Part shown: positions 33,792 through 42,970 of the stretch, one piece after another | Layout: every line of letters begins with the position of its first letter | Numbering within the stretch: the first letter of the stretch is position 1 | Assembly: GCA_015059805.1 (NCBI GenBank) | Contig: SUZO01000003.1 | Location: 81,916-145,915 of the forward strand | DNA length: 64,000 nt | Source: Rikenellaceae bacterium | GTDB taxonomy: Bacteria; Bacteroidota; Bacteroidia; Bacteroidales; Rikenellaceae | Reading direction: 5' to 3' | Translations under genes and position numbers: made by a program | The notes under the pieces: generated by a model | What the model saw: the letters and a program-made list of their open reading frames with translations, nothing else | Database searches by the model: none | Told to the model about the DNA's origin: nothing

Positions 33792-35171
33792 CTAATGCGT
33801 AAACACCTTTCCAAACTGCTTCTCGCGCTTCTCGTATGCAAGGCGAGAGGTGGTCGGATACTTGAGCTTCTCAAACTCCGCTACGGCATTCTCAATGTCA
33901 CCCAGTAGCATATCTGCCATGTCGCGGGTCATGCCCTGACGCACAACTACGCGCATAACGACCATATCCTCAATACTCTTAGGCATTGTATATGCTGGTA
34001 CCATCCAACCACTCTGCTGGAGCACAGCCTGCAGGTCGTAGAGTGTCCACTTTGCGGTCTTGTCATACTCTGGGTTCATGTACCAGATAAAGAGTGGGTT
34101 ATCTACCGAGTTGGAGTAGTTCTTAAAGCACTTCATCTTGCCAATCTTGCTGTGGCAGTACTTTGCTACCTCCATAGACTCACTCTGAACTCTCTTGTAG
34201 CCCTCAAAGCCGTAGCGGATAAAGTTGTAGTACTGACCGAGTATCTGCGCAGCTGGGCGTGAGAAGTTCAGTCCTACCTGCGAGATATTTGCGCCTAAGT
34301 AGTTTACGCTGAAGGACATCTGCTCAGGCAGATACTTCTTGTCTTTCCACACAACCCAACCCAAACCAGGGTAGACAAGACCATACTTGTGACCCGATGT
34401 GGAGATAGAGTAGACCCACTTGAGGCGGAAGTCCCATTTATGCTCTGGCTTGATAAATGGAAGGATAAATCCTCCCGAAGCAGCATCTACGTGGATTGGA
34501 ATGTTATAGCCCGTCTTGGCGTTGTACTTGTCAAGCGCCTTGTCAAGCGCCTCAATGTCATCATTAAGACCTGTCCATGTTACACCTGCAATAGGGACAA
34601 TGCAGATTGTATTCTCGTCGCACAACTTTATCGCCTCCTCTGGGCAGAGGGTCGGCTTGTCAAGCGAGATAGGCACTGTGCGCATCTCGACATCCCACAG
34701 TTGGCAGAACTTCTCCCAGACAACCTGAAAGGCTGTGCTCATCACAAGGTTAGGCTTGTCGCAACTCTTACCTTCAGCCTTGCGTTTTGCCTTCCAACGC
34801 AGTAGAGCAGCCACACCGCCGAGCATGCACGCCTCTGAGGAGCCAATACCAATAGCACCCGTCTTCCACTCGTGCTTTTCGGGAGTATTCCACAACTTAG
34901 CAATGATATTGATGCATCTGCCGCACATCACCGCCACACGTGGATACTCTGTCTGGTCAATATAGTTGATATTAACCGCCTCATTCATTAACTTTGTGGC
35001 ATACTCATCCATGTAGGTTGTCACAAAGGTTGCCAGATTTAATCTCGGCTGAGTCTGTGGATAGGTCTCATCCTTGACAATCTGATACGCCATCTCTGGC
35101 TCACATCCCTTCTGCGGGATAGAATCTACAGGCGCACTATATAGCGCCGAACTTGTTGTTTTTGTACTCAT
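33792..35171 (-). CDS. gadB: Glutamate decarboxylase
   Basis: A 459-residue PLP enzyme converting L-glutamate to GABA and CO2 with consumption of a proton, an acid-stress response in enteric bacteria. ATG 35171 is chosen over an in-frame ATG at 35222 because residues match E. coli GadB from there and the length fits (about 466). Visible: IGSSEACMLGG, HVDAASGGFILPF and the PLP lysine at about Lys262 in STSGHKYG. No glutamate/GABA antiporter (GadC) gene is adjacent, so transport must come from elsewhere. Confidence 0.95.
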   Translation of the reverse strand: MSTKTTSSALYSAPVDSIPQKGCEPEMAYQIVKDETYPQTQPRLNLATFVTTYMDEYATKLMNEAVNINYIDQTEYPRVAVMCGRCINIIAKLWNTPEKHEWKTGAIGIGSSEACMLGGVAALLRWKAKRKAEGKSCDKPNLVMSTAFQVVWEKFCQLWDVEMRTVPISLDKPTLCPEEAIKLCDENTICIVPIAGVTWTGLNDDIEALDKALDKYNAKTGYNIPIHVDAASGGFILPFIKPEHKWDFRLKWVYSISTSGHKYGLVYPGLGWVVWKDKKYLPEQMSFSVNYLGANISQVGLNFSRPAAQILGQYYNFIRYGFEGYKRVQSESMEVAKYCHSKIGKMKCFKNYSNSVDNPLFIWYMNPEYDKTAKWTLYDLQAVLQQSGWMVPAYTMPKSIEDMVVMRVVVRQGMTRDMADMLLGDIENAVAEFEKLKYPTTSRLAYEKREKQFGKVFTH

Positions 35172-35232
35172 AGCAAAAAAAATATGGATTACAAACGGGT
35201 TGCAATCCATAAACCGAGCCAAATTTTTCTAT

Positions 35233-35670
35233 CTACTCCTCAACAATAGTTATTGAGAAGATTAAATCGCCTGGGCGGATGTCGTCAATAACATCAACTC
35301 CCTCAACTACTTTGCCGAAGCAGGTGTGCACGCCGTCAAGGTGCTGCGTGTTGCTACGGTTGTGGCAGATGAAGAACTGTGAGCCTCCAGTGTCCTTACC
35401 TCGGTGCGCCATTGAGAGCACTCCGCGGTCGTGATACTGACGCTCTGCGCTTGTCTCGCAAGGAATTGTCCAGCCTGGACCACCTGCGCCATTGCCAATA
35501 GGGCAACCACCCTGAATAACGAAGTCAGGAATTACACGGTGGAATGTCAGCCCATCGTAGAAGCGCGACTGGGCGAGTTTAACAAAGTTTGCTACGGTGA
35601 TAGGGGTCTCATTCTCATAGAGCTCCGCCTTCATATCACCCTTTTCTGTTGAGATTAGTGCGTATTTCAT
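35233..35670 (-). CDS. Peptidyl-prolyl cis-trans isomerase, cyclophilin type
   Basis: A 145-residue cyclophilin without signal peptide, so cytosolic. Motifs: [28 protein letters not shown] (catalytic Arg in FHRV), [19 protein letters not shown] and [12 protein letters not shown]. Accelerates proline isomerisation in protein folding. The element carrying the 4-helix-bundle gene lies just upstream of its start (35703-36366), inside its presumed promoter region. Confidence 0.94.
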   Translation of the reverse strand: MKYALISTEKGDMKAELYENETPITVANFVKLAQSRFYDGLTFHRVIPDFVIQGGCPIGNGAGGPGWTIPCETSAERQYHDRGVLSMAHRGKDTGGSQFFICHNRSNTQHLDGVHTCFGKVVEGVDVIDDIRPGDLIFSITIVEE

Positions 35671-35702
35671 TTTGTGTTATGATTAAGATATTAGTTTTTA
35701 AT

Positions 35703-36366
35703 AATGACAAATAATAGCATTTAATGGCAACGGGCTTTCAGCCCTTAATAGTAAATTATTGACCTCTCTTTTTTGCAATGCGAGCCTTCGTTAATAATTC
35801 TCGAAAACTTCCTTGATTTATAAATTTCGCAATCTGATTTTTAATATGTTTGCGTAATAGCACATCTTCTTGGTGAATTAGTACGATAATCATATTGGCA
35901 ATAGTTTCATCACCTCTCGTTTCGGCTATTTGCATAAAAAAGTCAGAATCATTATGCGATAGTCCAAGATTTCGCATTGTTTTAACTTGGACAGAATCTG
36001 TATTCCAAAGTTGCAATTTGCGAGTACGCAAATAGTCCTCTAAGTCGACTAAGAGTTCTTGAAAACTTGCTCGCGCAACATTCAGTAGTGCAATATGAGT
36101 TTCAGGTGAAGTTAGGGAAGCGGCTTTACCTTCAACAATATTCTGCTTACCAGAGCGCGCCGCTTGTATCATTTGATCTTTCGTGCGATCATTATAATCT
36201 ATAAATTTGTTGCAGAAATGGAAAGTTAAATCATAAATAACCATTGCCTTGCGATAAGCAGTAAGATTGCGATACAGATTGTTGTTTTGCCTCAGTATGT
36301 CCATCTTTATATGATGCCATTAAGCACCGCAGGTGCGATTGTTATTTATTGTCATTTAATGCCATT
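35703..36366. mobile_element. Iteron-bounded element carrying a 4-helix-bundle gene
   Basis: Left end: AATGACA, AATAGCA, AATGGCA at 35703, 35713 and 35723 (exact 10-bp spacing), then the hairpin CGGGCTTTCAGCCC and TTAAT. Right end, inverted: ATTAA, hairpin GCACC-GCA-GGTGC (36324-36336), then TGTTATT, TGTCATT, TGCCATT at 36340, 36350 and 36360. Between them is one gene (35756-36304, minus strand). Three gene-less elements in this window have the same end structure. No transposase, so the mobility mechanism is unknown; mobility itself is inferred from multiple copies. Confidence 0.72.
35756..36304 (-). CDS. Four-helix-bundle (S23/IVP-like) protein with C-terminal suffix domain
   Basis: A 182-residue all-helical protein. 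Residues 12-125 match the four-helix-bundle family related to proteins encoded in intervening sequences of 23S rRNA (S23/IVP) and to Avd of diversity-generating retroelements: LTAYRKAMVIYDLTFHFCNKF, QMIQAARSGKQNIVEGKAA, ALLNVARASFQELLVDLEDYLR. Residues 140-182 match the suffix region found in some members. Proteins of this family are basic and bind nucleic acids or a reverse transcriptase; no reverse transcriptase is present here. The gene fills almost the whole interval between iteron-bearing ends, which is why I treat it as cargo or agent of that element. Confidence 0.85.
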   Translation of the reverse strand: MDILRQNNNLYRNLTAYRKAMVIYDLTFHFCNKFIDYNDRTKDQMIQAARSGKQNIVEGKAASLTSPETHIALLNVARASFQELLVDLEDYLRTRKLQLWNTDSVQVKTMRNLGLSHNDSDFFMQIAETRGDETIANMIIVLIHQEDVLLRKHIKNQIAKFINQGSFRELLTKARIAKKRGQ

Positions 36367-36374
36367 TTATCATA

Positions 36375-37076
36375 CTAATCACCCAGCTTTCTCTTCAGAA
36401 TCTCGGCGAGCTGTGGCATACCTACGGCAGCGCGCTCGCGGATATGTGTTATAGGGTTGCGGCTGCGGATATTAAGCTCTGCAGGGTCTACAATGTAGAT
36501 TGGTACACTGCTGTCACGTACATACTGCACAAGGCTTGCAGCAGGGTAGACGGCAAGTGATGTACCCACAACGATAAGTATATCTGCACTATTGACAACC
36601 ATTGCTGCATGCTCGAACATCGGCACCGCCTCTCCGAAAAAGACTATATGAGGGCGTAGTAACTCCCCGTTTGGAGCGGTCTCATCAAGTCGCTGGTCGC
36701 GCAGACCTATATCGGTGATATATCTCTCGCCACTATCCTCTCGGAGCTTTGTCAGCTCGCCGTGAAGATGGATAATCTTTGTCGAGCCTGCTGCTTCGTG
36801 CAGATTGTCTATATTCTGTGTAACAACCTCTACATCAAAGTATTGCTCCAACTCGGCAATAGCTTTATGACCTGCATTTGGCAGTTTGCCCGCCATCTCT
36901 CGGCGGCGCATATTGTAGAAGTTTATAACCGTTGCTCTGTCGCGTGCCAAAGCCTCGGGTGTGCAGACATCCTCGATTTTGTAATTCGCCCACAGCCCAT
37001 CGCTACTGCGATAGGTTGGAATACCGCTATCTGCACTCACGCCCGCACCGGTAAATACAACAATCTTCTTAGTCAT
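36375..37076 (-). CDS. SIRT5/CobB-like NAD-dependent protein deacylase lacking zinc cysteines
   Basis: A 233-residue sirtuin removing acyl groups from lysines using NAD+. Motifs: GAGVSADSGIPTYR (NAD loop), TQNIDNLHEAAG, catalytic His105 in HLHGEL, VFFGEAVP and GTSLAVYPA. The NFYNMRRREMAGKLPNAGH segment places Tyr54 and Arg57 as the Y-x-x-R pair that binds the carboxylate of succinyl- or malonyl-lysine in SIRT5/CobB class III enzymes. The whole protein has one cysteine (Cys38), so the usual Cys4 zinc site is absent. It lies downstream of meaB on the same strand (6-bp gap), beside a methylmalonyl/succinyl-CoA pathway. Confidence 0.9.
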   Translation of the reverse strand: MTKKIVVFTGAGVSADSGIPTYRSSDGLWANYKIEDVCTPEALARDRATVINFYNMRRREMAGKLPNAGHKAIAELEQYFDVEVVTQNIDNLHEAAGSTKIIHLHGELTKLREDSGERYITDIGLRDQRLDETAPNGELLRPHIVFFGEAVPMFEHAAMVVNSADILIVVGTSLAVYPAASLVQYVRDSSVPIYIVDPAELNIRSRNPITHIRERAAVGMPQLAEILKRKLGD

Positions 37077-37082
37077 AACACT

Positions 37083-38192
37083 TTAGCGTTTGAAGTAGAT
37101 GTCAAGAAGCTCCTTGGCAGCGATAAAGGAGCTGAGCTGAGCATTGAGCACTCGCTGCTCAACCTCGGCAATGCGACCCTCAATCTCTGGGTTGAGGTAG
37201 AAGCTGCTCTTCAGCGCCTCGTTAATGCTCTCGTACATCCAATATTTGTTCTGCTCGTTGCGGTGTGCCTCAAAATATCCGTTGCGCTTGATATGCTCCA
37301 GATAGTCCTCTACTCCGCTCCAAACCTCCTCCAGTCCAGTCTTTTCTACAGAGGAGCAGGTGAATACCTTTGCACTCCACCCTGACTCTGGAAGAGGGAA
37401 GAGGTGTAAGGCATTCTGATACTGCACTTTAGCAAGATTTGCCTTGTGGACATTCTCGCCATCAGCCTTTGTGATGACCATAATATCTGCCATTTCCATA
37501 ATGCCTCGCTTAATGCCCTGCAACTCGTCTCCAGCGCCCGAAATCTGAAGCATCATAAACATATCTACCATAGAGTGAACAGCTGTCTCAGACTGACCAA
37601 CACCTACGGTCTCAATGAATATCACATCAAAGCCCGCTGCCTCGCATAGAACAATGCTCTCGCGGGTTTTACGAGCCACACCACCGAGCGAACCTGCCGA
37701 TGGCGAAGGGCGCACAAAGACATCTGGATTGTTGCAGATGCTCTCCATGCGGGTCTTGTCGCCCAAAATTGAACCTCCACTGCGCTCTGAGCTTGGGTCA
37801 ATAGCAAGCACCGCAAGGCGGTGGTGCATAGAGGTGACCATATTGCCCACAGCCTCAATAAATGTAGACTTTCCCGCGCCAGGGACACCTGTAATACCTA
37901 TACGGATAGAGTTTCCTGCGTATGGTAGGCAGCGCTCAATAATCTGCTGAGCCTGCGCGTAGTGGTCAGGGTTGTTGCTCTCAATAAGGGTAATCGCCTG
38001 CGAGAGAATTGTAATGTTGTGGTTGAGGATTCCCTCCACATACTCATCCGTGGTCAGCTTGCGCTTACGCTTGCGGACAAAGTGTGGGTTTACAACGGGC
38101 TGGTCCTCCACCCCTGTTGTTACAGCAAGTGCGCTGTCGTGGTGAGTATCAAGATACTCATTTTCGTAGTGTTCTATCTTTGTAAAGTCCAT
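37083..38192 (-). CDS. meaB: MeaB/ArgK-type GTPase, chaperone of methylmalonyl-CoA mutase
   Basis: A 369-residue G3E-family P-loop GTPase that loads and protects the adenosylcobalamin cofactor of methylmalonyl-CoA mutase. P-loop GVPGAGKS at 102-109, VLAIDPSSERSGGSILGDKTRM (switch region typical of MeaB), ETVGVGQSE and ITKADGEN (the NKxD equivalent). The mutase genes themselves are not in the window, but the epimerase and decarboxylase of the same route start 600 bp away on the other strand. Its start overlaps the preceding thioredoxin-like gene by 19 bp. Confidence 0.95.
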   Translation of the reverse strand: MDFTKIEHYENEYLDTHHDSALAVTTGVEDQPVVNPHFVRKRKRKLTTDEYVEGILNHNITILSQAITLIESNNPDHYAQAQQIIERCLPYAGNSIRIGITGVPGAGKSTFIEAVGNMVTSMHHRLAVLAIDPSSERSGGSILGDKTRMESICNNPDVFVRPSPSAGSLGGVARKTRESIVLCEAAGFDVIFIETVGVGQSETAVHSMVDMFMMLQISGAGDELQGIKRGIMEMADIMVITKADGENVHKANLAKVQYQNALHLFPLPESGWSAKVFTCSSVEKTGLEEVWSGVEDYLEHIKRNGYFEAHRNEQNKYWMYESINEALKSSFYLNPEIEGRIAEVEQRVLNAQLSSFIAAKELLDIYFKR

Positions 38193-38638
38193 TGTGTGAG
38201 TATTTTGTCTATTCTTTGGTTATTTAGTATCATCGGGTTGCCGAACCATACTATTCGGTATTTGTGGTCTATAATCATCCCACAAGGGGCATAGTCTATG
38301 CCAAAACGCTTGAAGTAGTCGCTCGCCTCAGTTGCGACCTTCTCGCCATCAGAGATTAGCTGCGAAAGCCATGGCTGACAACTATTTATGCTCTCGCGGG
38401 TGAGAAATATAGCTCCAATATCGACTCTGCTCTTTAGAATGTTCTGCACATTGATAGTGGACAACCTGCATGGCTCACTTGACGAGTGGATAAAGCCGAT
38501 GTAGAGATACTCGGATTCCGTAACAGATACATCAAGATGCCTTATTTGTCGTACTCTGTCCCCTGTAGCTACACTCTGAGCTGGCGCTACAAAGTGTAGT
38601 AGCGCAAAGAGTAGTAATATGGATGATTTTAGCTTCAT
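38174..38638 (-). CDS. Secreted thioredoxin-like-fold protein, degenerate
   Basis: A 154-residue product from ATG 38638 (a further in-frame ATG lies 9 bp upstream) with signal peptide (KLKSSILLLFALLHFVAPAQS). After it, an alpha/beta layout with SEYLYIGFIHSSSEPCRLSTINVQNIL, then RFGIDYAPCGMIIDHKYRIVWFG near the C-terminus, where the cis-proline region and strand of a thioredoxin fold would lie. A true CxxC is missing (single Cys in SSEPCR), so redox activity is doubtful. Overlaps the start of meaB by 19 bp, implying coupling. Confidence 0.62.
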   Translation of the reverse strand: MKLKSSILLLFALLHFVAPAQSVATGDRVRQIRHLDVSVTESEYLYIGFIHSSSEPCRLSTINVQNILKSRVDIGAIFLTRESINSCQPWLSQLISDGEKVATEASDYFKRFGIDYAPCGMIIDHKYRIVWFGNPMILNNQRIDKILTQWTLQR

Positions 38639-38747
38639 ACGAACCACGAAGATATATATTTTTTACTAAAAAAGCAAGCGGCTGAAAAAATAGATGATTT
38701 TTGTAAAAAATCCTCTCTAATAATTTTTTAACCACGAAAAAAAGAGC

Positions 38748-38755
38748 TATCTTTG
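38748..38755 (+). promoter_or_regulatory. -7 box of the methylmalonyl-CoA decarboxylase operon
   Basis: TATCTTTG, leaving a leader of about 45 nt before ATG 38809. The -33 region is T-rich without a clear TTTG. Confidence 0.65.
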
Positions 38756-38808
38756 CGGAGTTTGAAATCATTATAACATAAGTATAACACTTAAAACTAA
38801 CAATCACT

Positions 38809-39213
38809 ATGAAAGTTTCACACATTGAGCATCTCGGTATCGCAGTTAAGAACCTTGATGAGGCTATCCCTTACTGGGAGAATGTATTGGGTCTAAAATG
38901 TTACAAGATTGAGGAGGTTGCAGACCAGAAGGTACGCACTGCATTCTTTATGCTTGGTCAGACTAAGATTGAGCTTTTGGAGCCAACTTGCGAGGAGTCT
39001 ACAATCGCTAAGTTCATTGAGAACCGTGGCGTAGGTATCCACCACATGGCTCTTGCTTGCGAGAATATCGAGGAGCAGCTTGCAGATGCAACTGAGAAGG
39101 GTCTTCGTCTTATTGATGCCACTCCACGCAAGGGTGCAGACGATATGACTATCGCTTTCCTTCATCCAAAGTCTACACAGGGTATCCTTACTGAGCTGTG
39201 CGAAAAGAAGTAA
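38809..39213 (+). CDS. mce: Methylmalonyl-CoA epimerase
   Basis: A 134-residue glyoxalase-fold (VOC) protein interconverting (R)- and (S)-methylmalonyl-CoA. Reads HIEHLGIAVKNLDEAIPYWENVLGL at the start, KIELLEPTCEES, and the metal/CoA segment GVGIHHMALACENIEEQL. It opens the operon mce-mmdA-gamma-biotin carrier-beta, and supplies the stereoisomer used by the decarboxylase in propionate formation. Confidence 0.96.
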   Translation: MKVSHIEHLGIAVKNLDEAIPYWENVLGLKCYKIEEVADQKVRTAFFMLGQTKIELLEPTCEESTIAKFIENRGVGIHHMALACENIEEQLADATEKGLRLIDATPRKGADDMTIAFLHPKSTQGILTELCEKK

Positions 39214-39234
39214 TTTTTTAATTTCATACATACT

Positions 39235-40797
39235 ATGAGCGAAATTCAGAATAAAATCAACAAACTCATCGAGAACCGCGAAACGGCTCGTTTGGGTGGT
39301 GGCGAGAAGGCTATTGAGAAGCAGCACGAGAAGGGCAAGTTCACTGCTCGTGAGCGTATCCAGATGTTGCTTGACGAGGGCAGCTTTGAGGAGTTTGATA
39401 TGTTTGTAACACACCGTTGCTACGACTTCGGTATGGAGAAGAAGCACACCTTTGGTGATGGCGTTGTGACAGGTTACGGTACTATTGACGGTCGTCTTGT
39501 TTACGTATTTGCACAGGACTTCACCGTTACTGCAGGTTCACTCTCACTTGCTCTTGCAGACAAGATTTGCAAGGTTATGGATATGGCTATGCGCAATGGT
39601 GCTCCATGTATCGGTCTTAACGACTCTGGTGGTGCTCGTATCCAGGAGGGTGTAAACGCTTTGGCTGGTTACGCAAATATCTTCCAGCGTAACGTTATGG
39701 CTTCTGGTGTTATCCCGCAGATTTCAGCTATCTTCGGTCCTTGCGCTGGTGGTGCTGTTTACTCTCCAGCTCTTACCGACTTCATCATCATGAAGAAGAA
39801 CACCTCAAATATGTTCCTTACTGGTCCTAAGGTTGTTAAGACCGTTACTGGTGAGGATGTAACCCAGGAGCAGCTCGGTGGTGCAACTGTTCACGCTACA
39901 AAGTCTGGTGTTGCTCAGTTCGCTGTTGATACTGAGGAGGAGGGTATTGCCCTTATCCGCAAGCTCATCTCATATATGCCTCAGAACAATATGGAGGATG
40001 CTCCACTTGCAGTTTGCACAGATAGCATCGCTCGTCTTGAGGACTCTCTGAACGAGATTATCCCTGAGAATCCTAACCAGGCATACGATATGTACGAGGT
40101 TATCAAGGCTATCGTTGATAATGGCGACTATCTTGAGTCTTCTGCTGCTTATGCAAAGAATATCATCACTTGCTTTGCTCGCTTTAACGGTCAGAGCGTA
40201 GGTATTATCGCTAACCAGCCTAAGTTTATGGCAGGTGTGCTTGATATTAACGCCTCTCGTAAGGCTGCACGTTTTGTTCGCTTCTGCGACGCGTTCAATA
40301 TTCCTATCGTCACCCTTGTAGATGTTCCAGGCTTCCTTCCAGGTACAACTCAGGAGTATGGTGGTGTAATTACTCACGGTGCAAAGCTTCTGTTTGCATA
40401 CTGCGAGGCTACAGTGCCAAAGGTAACTGTTACCCTTCGTAAGGCATACGGTGGTGCGTATATCGTTATGTCATCTAAGCACATCCGTGGTGATATCAAC
40501 TACGCATGGCCAATGGCTGAGATTGCAGTTATGGGTGCAAGCGGTGCTGTTGAGGTTCTTCACGCTAAGGCACTGGCTGCATTTACAGACCCAGCAGAGA
40601 AGGCTAAGTTTATTGCAGAGAAGGAGCAGGAGTACAAGGATCTGTTCTCAAATCCATACAATGCAGCTCGTTACGGATATATTGACGATGTTATTGAGCC
40701 ACGTAACACTCGTTTCCGTATTATCCGCGCTCTTCAGTCACTTGCTACAAAGCGTCTGCAGAACCCAGCTAAGAAACACTCTAACATTCCATTGTAA
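39235..40797 (+). CDS. mmdA: Methylmalonyl-CoA decarboxylase alpha subunit (carboxyltransferase)
   Basis: A 520-residue carboxyltransferase moving CO2 from methylmalonyl-CoA to biotin, releasing propionyl-CoA. It has crotonase-fold halves with the CoA and oxyanion signatures [42 protein letters not shown], and [26 protein letters not shown] with [10 protein letters not shown]. Propionyl-CoA carboxylase beta is very similar; the following OadG, biotin and OadB genes show the decarboxylase complex. High use of GGT/GCT/CTT codons suggests strong expression. Confidence 0.94.
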   Translation: MSEIQNKINKLIENRETARLGGGEKAIEKQHEKGKFTARERIQMLLDEGSFEEFDMFVTHRCYDFGMEKKHTFGDGVVTGYGTIDGRLVYVFAQDFTVTAGSLSLALADKICKVMDMAMRNGAPCIGLNDSGGARIQEGVNALAGYANIFQRNVMASGVIPQISAIFGPCAGGAVYSPALTDFIIMKKNTSNMFLTGPKVVKTVTGEDVTQEQLGGATVHATKSGVAQFAVDTEEEGIALIRKLISYMPQNNMEDAPLAVCTDSIARLEDSLNEIIPENPNQAYDMYEVIKAIVDNGDYLESSAAYAKNIITCFARFNGQSVGIIANQPKFMAGVLDINASRKAARFVRFCDAFNIPIVTLVDVPGFLPGTTQEYGGVITHGAKLLFAYCEATVPKVTVTLRKAYGGAYIVMSSKHIRGDINYAWPMAEIAVMGASGAVEVLHAKALAAFTDPAEKAKFIAEKEQEYKDLFSNPYNAARYGYIDDVIEPRNTRFRIIRALQSLATKRLQNPAKKHSNIPL

Positions 40798-40811
40798 AAA
40801 CCGTTTGATTT

Positions 40812-41165
40812 ATGGATAAATTAGCAAATGCAGGATGGTCTGAAATGCTGCTTATGGCGCTTATCGGCTTCCTTTTGGTCTTTGCGGTATTGGTGCTGCT
40901 CATCTTCGTTATGAAGGGTATGGGTTGGTTCTTTACTCGTGATCGTAAGCCAAAGGCGGCAGCTGTTACATCGTCAGAGCCTGCACTCGACCATGCAATT
41001 AGCGATCAGGAGATTGCTGCGGCAATTATCACCGCACTCAAGCTCTACAAGAGCAATCTGCACGATCAGGAGTCGGAGATGCTTACCATCAACCGCATCA
41101 CTCGTGCATACTCGCCTTGGAACTCAAAAATTCACGGACTTACTCAGGTACCTGAGAAAAAATAA
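40812..41165 (+). CDS. OadG-like gamma/delta subunit of the sodium pump decarboxylase
   Basis: A 117-residue protein with one N-terminal membrane helix (EMLLMALIGFLLVFAVLVLLIFVMKGMGWFF) and a charged C-terminal tail. OadG/MmdD-type subunits anchor the carboxyltransferase to the membrane beta subunit and aid assembly. It lies between the alpha and biotin carrier genes with short gaps. Confidence 0.87.
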   Translation: MDKLANAGWSEMLLMALIGFLLVFAVLVLLIFVMKGMGWFFTRDRKPKAAAVTSSEPALDHAISDQEIAAAIITALKLYKSNLHDQESEMLTINRITRAYSPWNSKIHGLTQVPEKK

Positions 41166-41177
41166 TTTGAACGCAAT

Positions 41178-41633
41178 ATGAAAAAATATTCATTGAAAAT
41201 CAACGGCAATCAGTACGAGGTAAAGATTGACGACGTAAACGAGGCATCTACTTTGGCTCACGTTACTGTAAACGGCACAAAGTACGATGTAGAGATTGAG
41301 GGTGGTAAGGCTACAGGTGCTAAGAAGCCTGCCGTAGCTCCTGCTCCAGCAGCTACAGGTCTCTCTGTAACCCCTAAGACCCCTATCGCATCTAAGCCTG
41401 CAGCAGCTCCTGCAGCTACTGGTGCTAAGGTCACTTGTCCACTTCCAGGTACAGTTATCTCTATCAATGTTAAGGAGGGTGACACTGTTGCTGCAGGTCA
41501 GACACTTCTTGTACTTGAGGCTATGAAGATGGAGAACAACATTGACGCTGAGCGCGGTGGTGTTGTTAAGCAGATTCTCGTAGCTGCTGGTGCAACTGTT
41601 ATGGAGGGTGATGTACTAATCGTAATCGAGTAG
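41178..41633 (+). CDS. Biotin carrier subunit of methylmalonyl-CoA decarboxylase
   Basis: A 151-residue biotinyl protein. An N-terminal strand-rich region (residues 1-45) is joined by an Ala/Pro/Lys linker (about 46-82) to a lipoyl/biotinyl domain in which Lys117 of EAMKMEN is biotinylated. The linker lets biotin move between the cytosolic carboxyltransferase and the membrane subunit. Confidence 0.95.
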   Translation: MKKYSLKINGNQYEVKIDDVNEASTLAHVTVNGTKYDVEIEGGKATGAKKPAVAPAPAATGLSVTPKTPIASKPAAAPAATGAKVTCPLPGTVISINVKEGDTVAAGQTLLVLEAMKMENNIDAERGGVVKQILVAAGATVMEGDVLIVIE

Positions 41634-41639
41634 TAAACT

Positions 41640-42845
41640 ATGGTTGCTTTATTAGAATCAAATTTCATCTTCGAAAGTCTCGTCAAATTTGCTGAGACTT
41701 CGGGTTTCGGAGCCTTCTTTGCTGAGGGTGGATGGAAGTATTTGGTGATGATTGCATTAGCCTGCTTCCTACTCTACCTTGCCATCAAGAAGCAGTTTGA
41801 GCCACTGCTGCTGCTCCCTATTGCTTTTGGTATGCTACTTACCAATCTCCCAGGTGCTGATATGTTCCACCCAACCCTTTTTGATGAGGGACAGATTGAT
41901 TGGTACGACCTCTATAAGACGGGTGGTCTTCTTGACTTCCTCTATCTTGGTGTTAAGTTGGGAATTTACCCTTGTCTTATCTTCGTTGGCGTAGGTGCAA
42001 TGACCGACTTCGGTCCGCTGATTGCTAACCCAAAGAGTTTCCTTTTGGGCGCAGCTGCTCAGCTCGGTATCTTCGCTACCTTCCTTGGCGCATACGCTCT
42101 TGGTTTTGAACCTAATGAGTGTGGTAGTATCGGTATTATCGGTGGCGCAGATGGTCCAACATCTATCTTCCTTACCGCTCGCCTTGCTCCAGAGCTCCTT
42201 GGCCCTATCGCTATCGCTGCTTACTCTTATATGGCTCTCGTGCCAGTTATCCAGCCGCCAATTATGCGCGCGCTGACAACTGATAAGGAGCGTCGCATTA
42301 AGATGTCACAGCTCCGTCAGGTATCAAAGACCGAGAAGATTCTCTTCCCAATTATCATCGCTATCGTTATTTCACTGCTCCTCCCATCTGCAGCTCCACT
42401 TGTAGGCTGTCTGATGCTTGGTAACCTTATCAAGGAGTGCGGCGTTGTTGATCGTCTTTCAAAGACTGTTCAGAACGAGCTGATGAATATCGTGGTTATC
42501 TTCCTCGGTATCTCTGTAGGTGCTACTGCCACTGCAGCATCATTCCTCAACGTCAAGACTCTGGGTATCCTCGTTCTGGGTATCCTCGCCTTTAGCTGTG
42601 GTAGCGCAGGTGGTGTTCTGCTTGCTAAGTTTATGAACCTCTTTGCTAAGGAGGGTAACAAGATTAACCCACTCATCGGTTCTGCAGGTGTGTCAGCCGT
42701 TCCTATGGCTGCGCGCGTATCTCAGACCGTTGGTCAGGAGTACGACAAGTCAAACTTCCTTCTTATGCACGCTATGGGTCCAAACGTGGCGGGCGTAGTA
42801 GGCTCGGCGGTTGCTGCGGGTATTCTTCTCGCCTTCCTCGGATAA
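41640..42845 (+). CDS. Sodium-translocating decarboxylase beta subunit
   Basis: A 401-residue polytopic membrane protein that decarboxylates carboxybiotin and exports Na+. About nine to eleven hydrophobic segments are visible, with the conserved [15 protein letters not shown] and [10 protein letters not shown] regions (the latter with the Asp essential for Na+ in OadB), and [22 protein letters not shown] later. Starts 6 bp after the biotin carrier stop and ends the operon; a repeat-family terminator follows. Confidence 0.95.
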   Translation: MVALLESNFIFESLVKFAETSGFGAFFAEGGWKYLVMIALACFLLYLAIKKQFEPLLLLPIAFGMLLTNLPGADMFHPTLFDEGQIDWYDLYKTGGLLDFLYLGVKLGIYPCLIFVGVGAMTDFGPLIANPKSFLLGAAAQLGIFATFLGAYALGFEPNECGSIGIIGGADGPTSIFLTARLAPELLGPIAIAAYSYMALVPVIQPPIMRALTTDKERRIKMSQLRQVSKTEKILFPIIIAIVISLLLPSAAPLVGCLMLGNLIKECGVVDRLSKTVQNELMNIVVIFLGISVGATATAASFLNVKTLGILVLGILAFSCGSAGGVLLAKFMNLFAKEGNKINPLIGSAGVSAVPMAARVSQTVGQEYDKSNFLLMHAMGPNVAGVVGSAVAAGILLAFLG

Positions 42846-42889
42846 TTTTGACGTGATAGCGGCACATTTCCTTCCGCTAACCTATATAT

Positions 42890-42930
42890 CAGTAAAGGGT
42901 AGTACTTGTGGTACGACCCTTTGCTGTTTT
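42890..42930 (+). terminator. Repeat-family terminator after the decarboxylase operon
   Basis: Stem CAGtAAAGGGT ... ACCCTTTgCTG with an apical GTAC/GTAC pair, followed by TTTTAT. Flank resembles those of the terminators at 46194, 56143 and 58713. Confidence 0.75.
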
Positions 42931-42970
42931 ATATGCCGAGTGGGGCACTCTTCAGAGAGTATAGGGTAAG

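Noticed and set aside
35756..36304. Diversity-generating retroelement accessory gene (Avd)
   Set aside because: No reverse transcriptase and no template/variable repeat pair; the DUF1566-like TIR protein is 20 kb away and shows no variable repeat.
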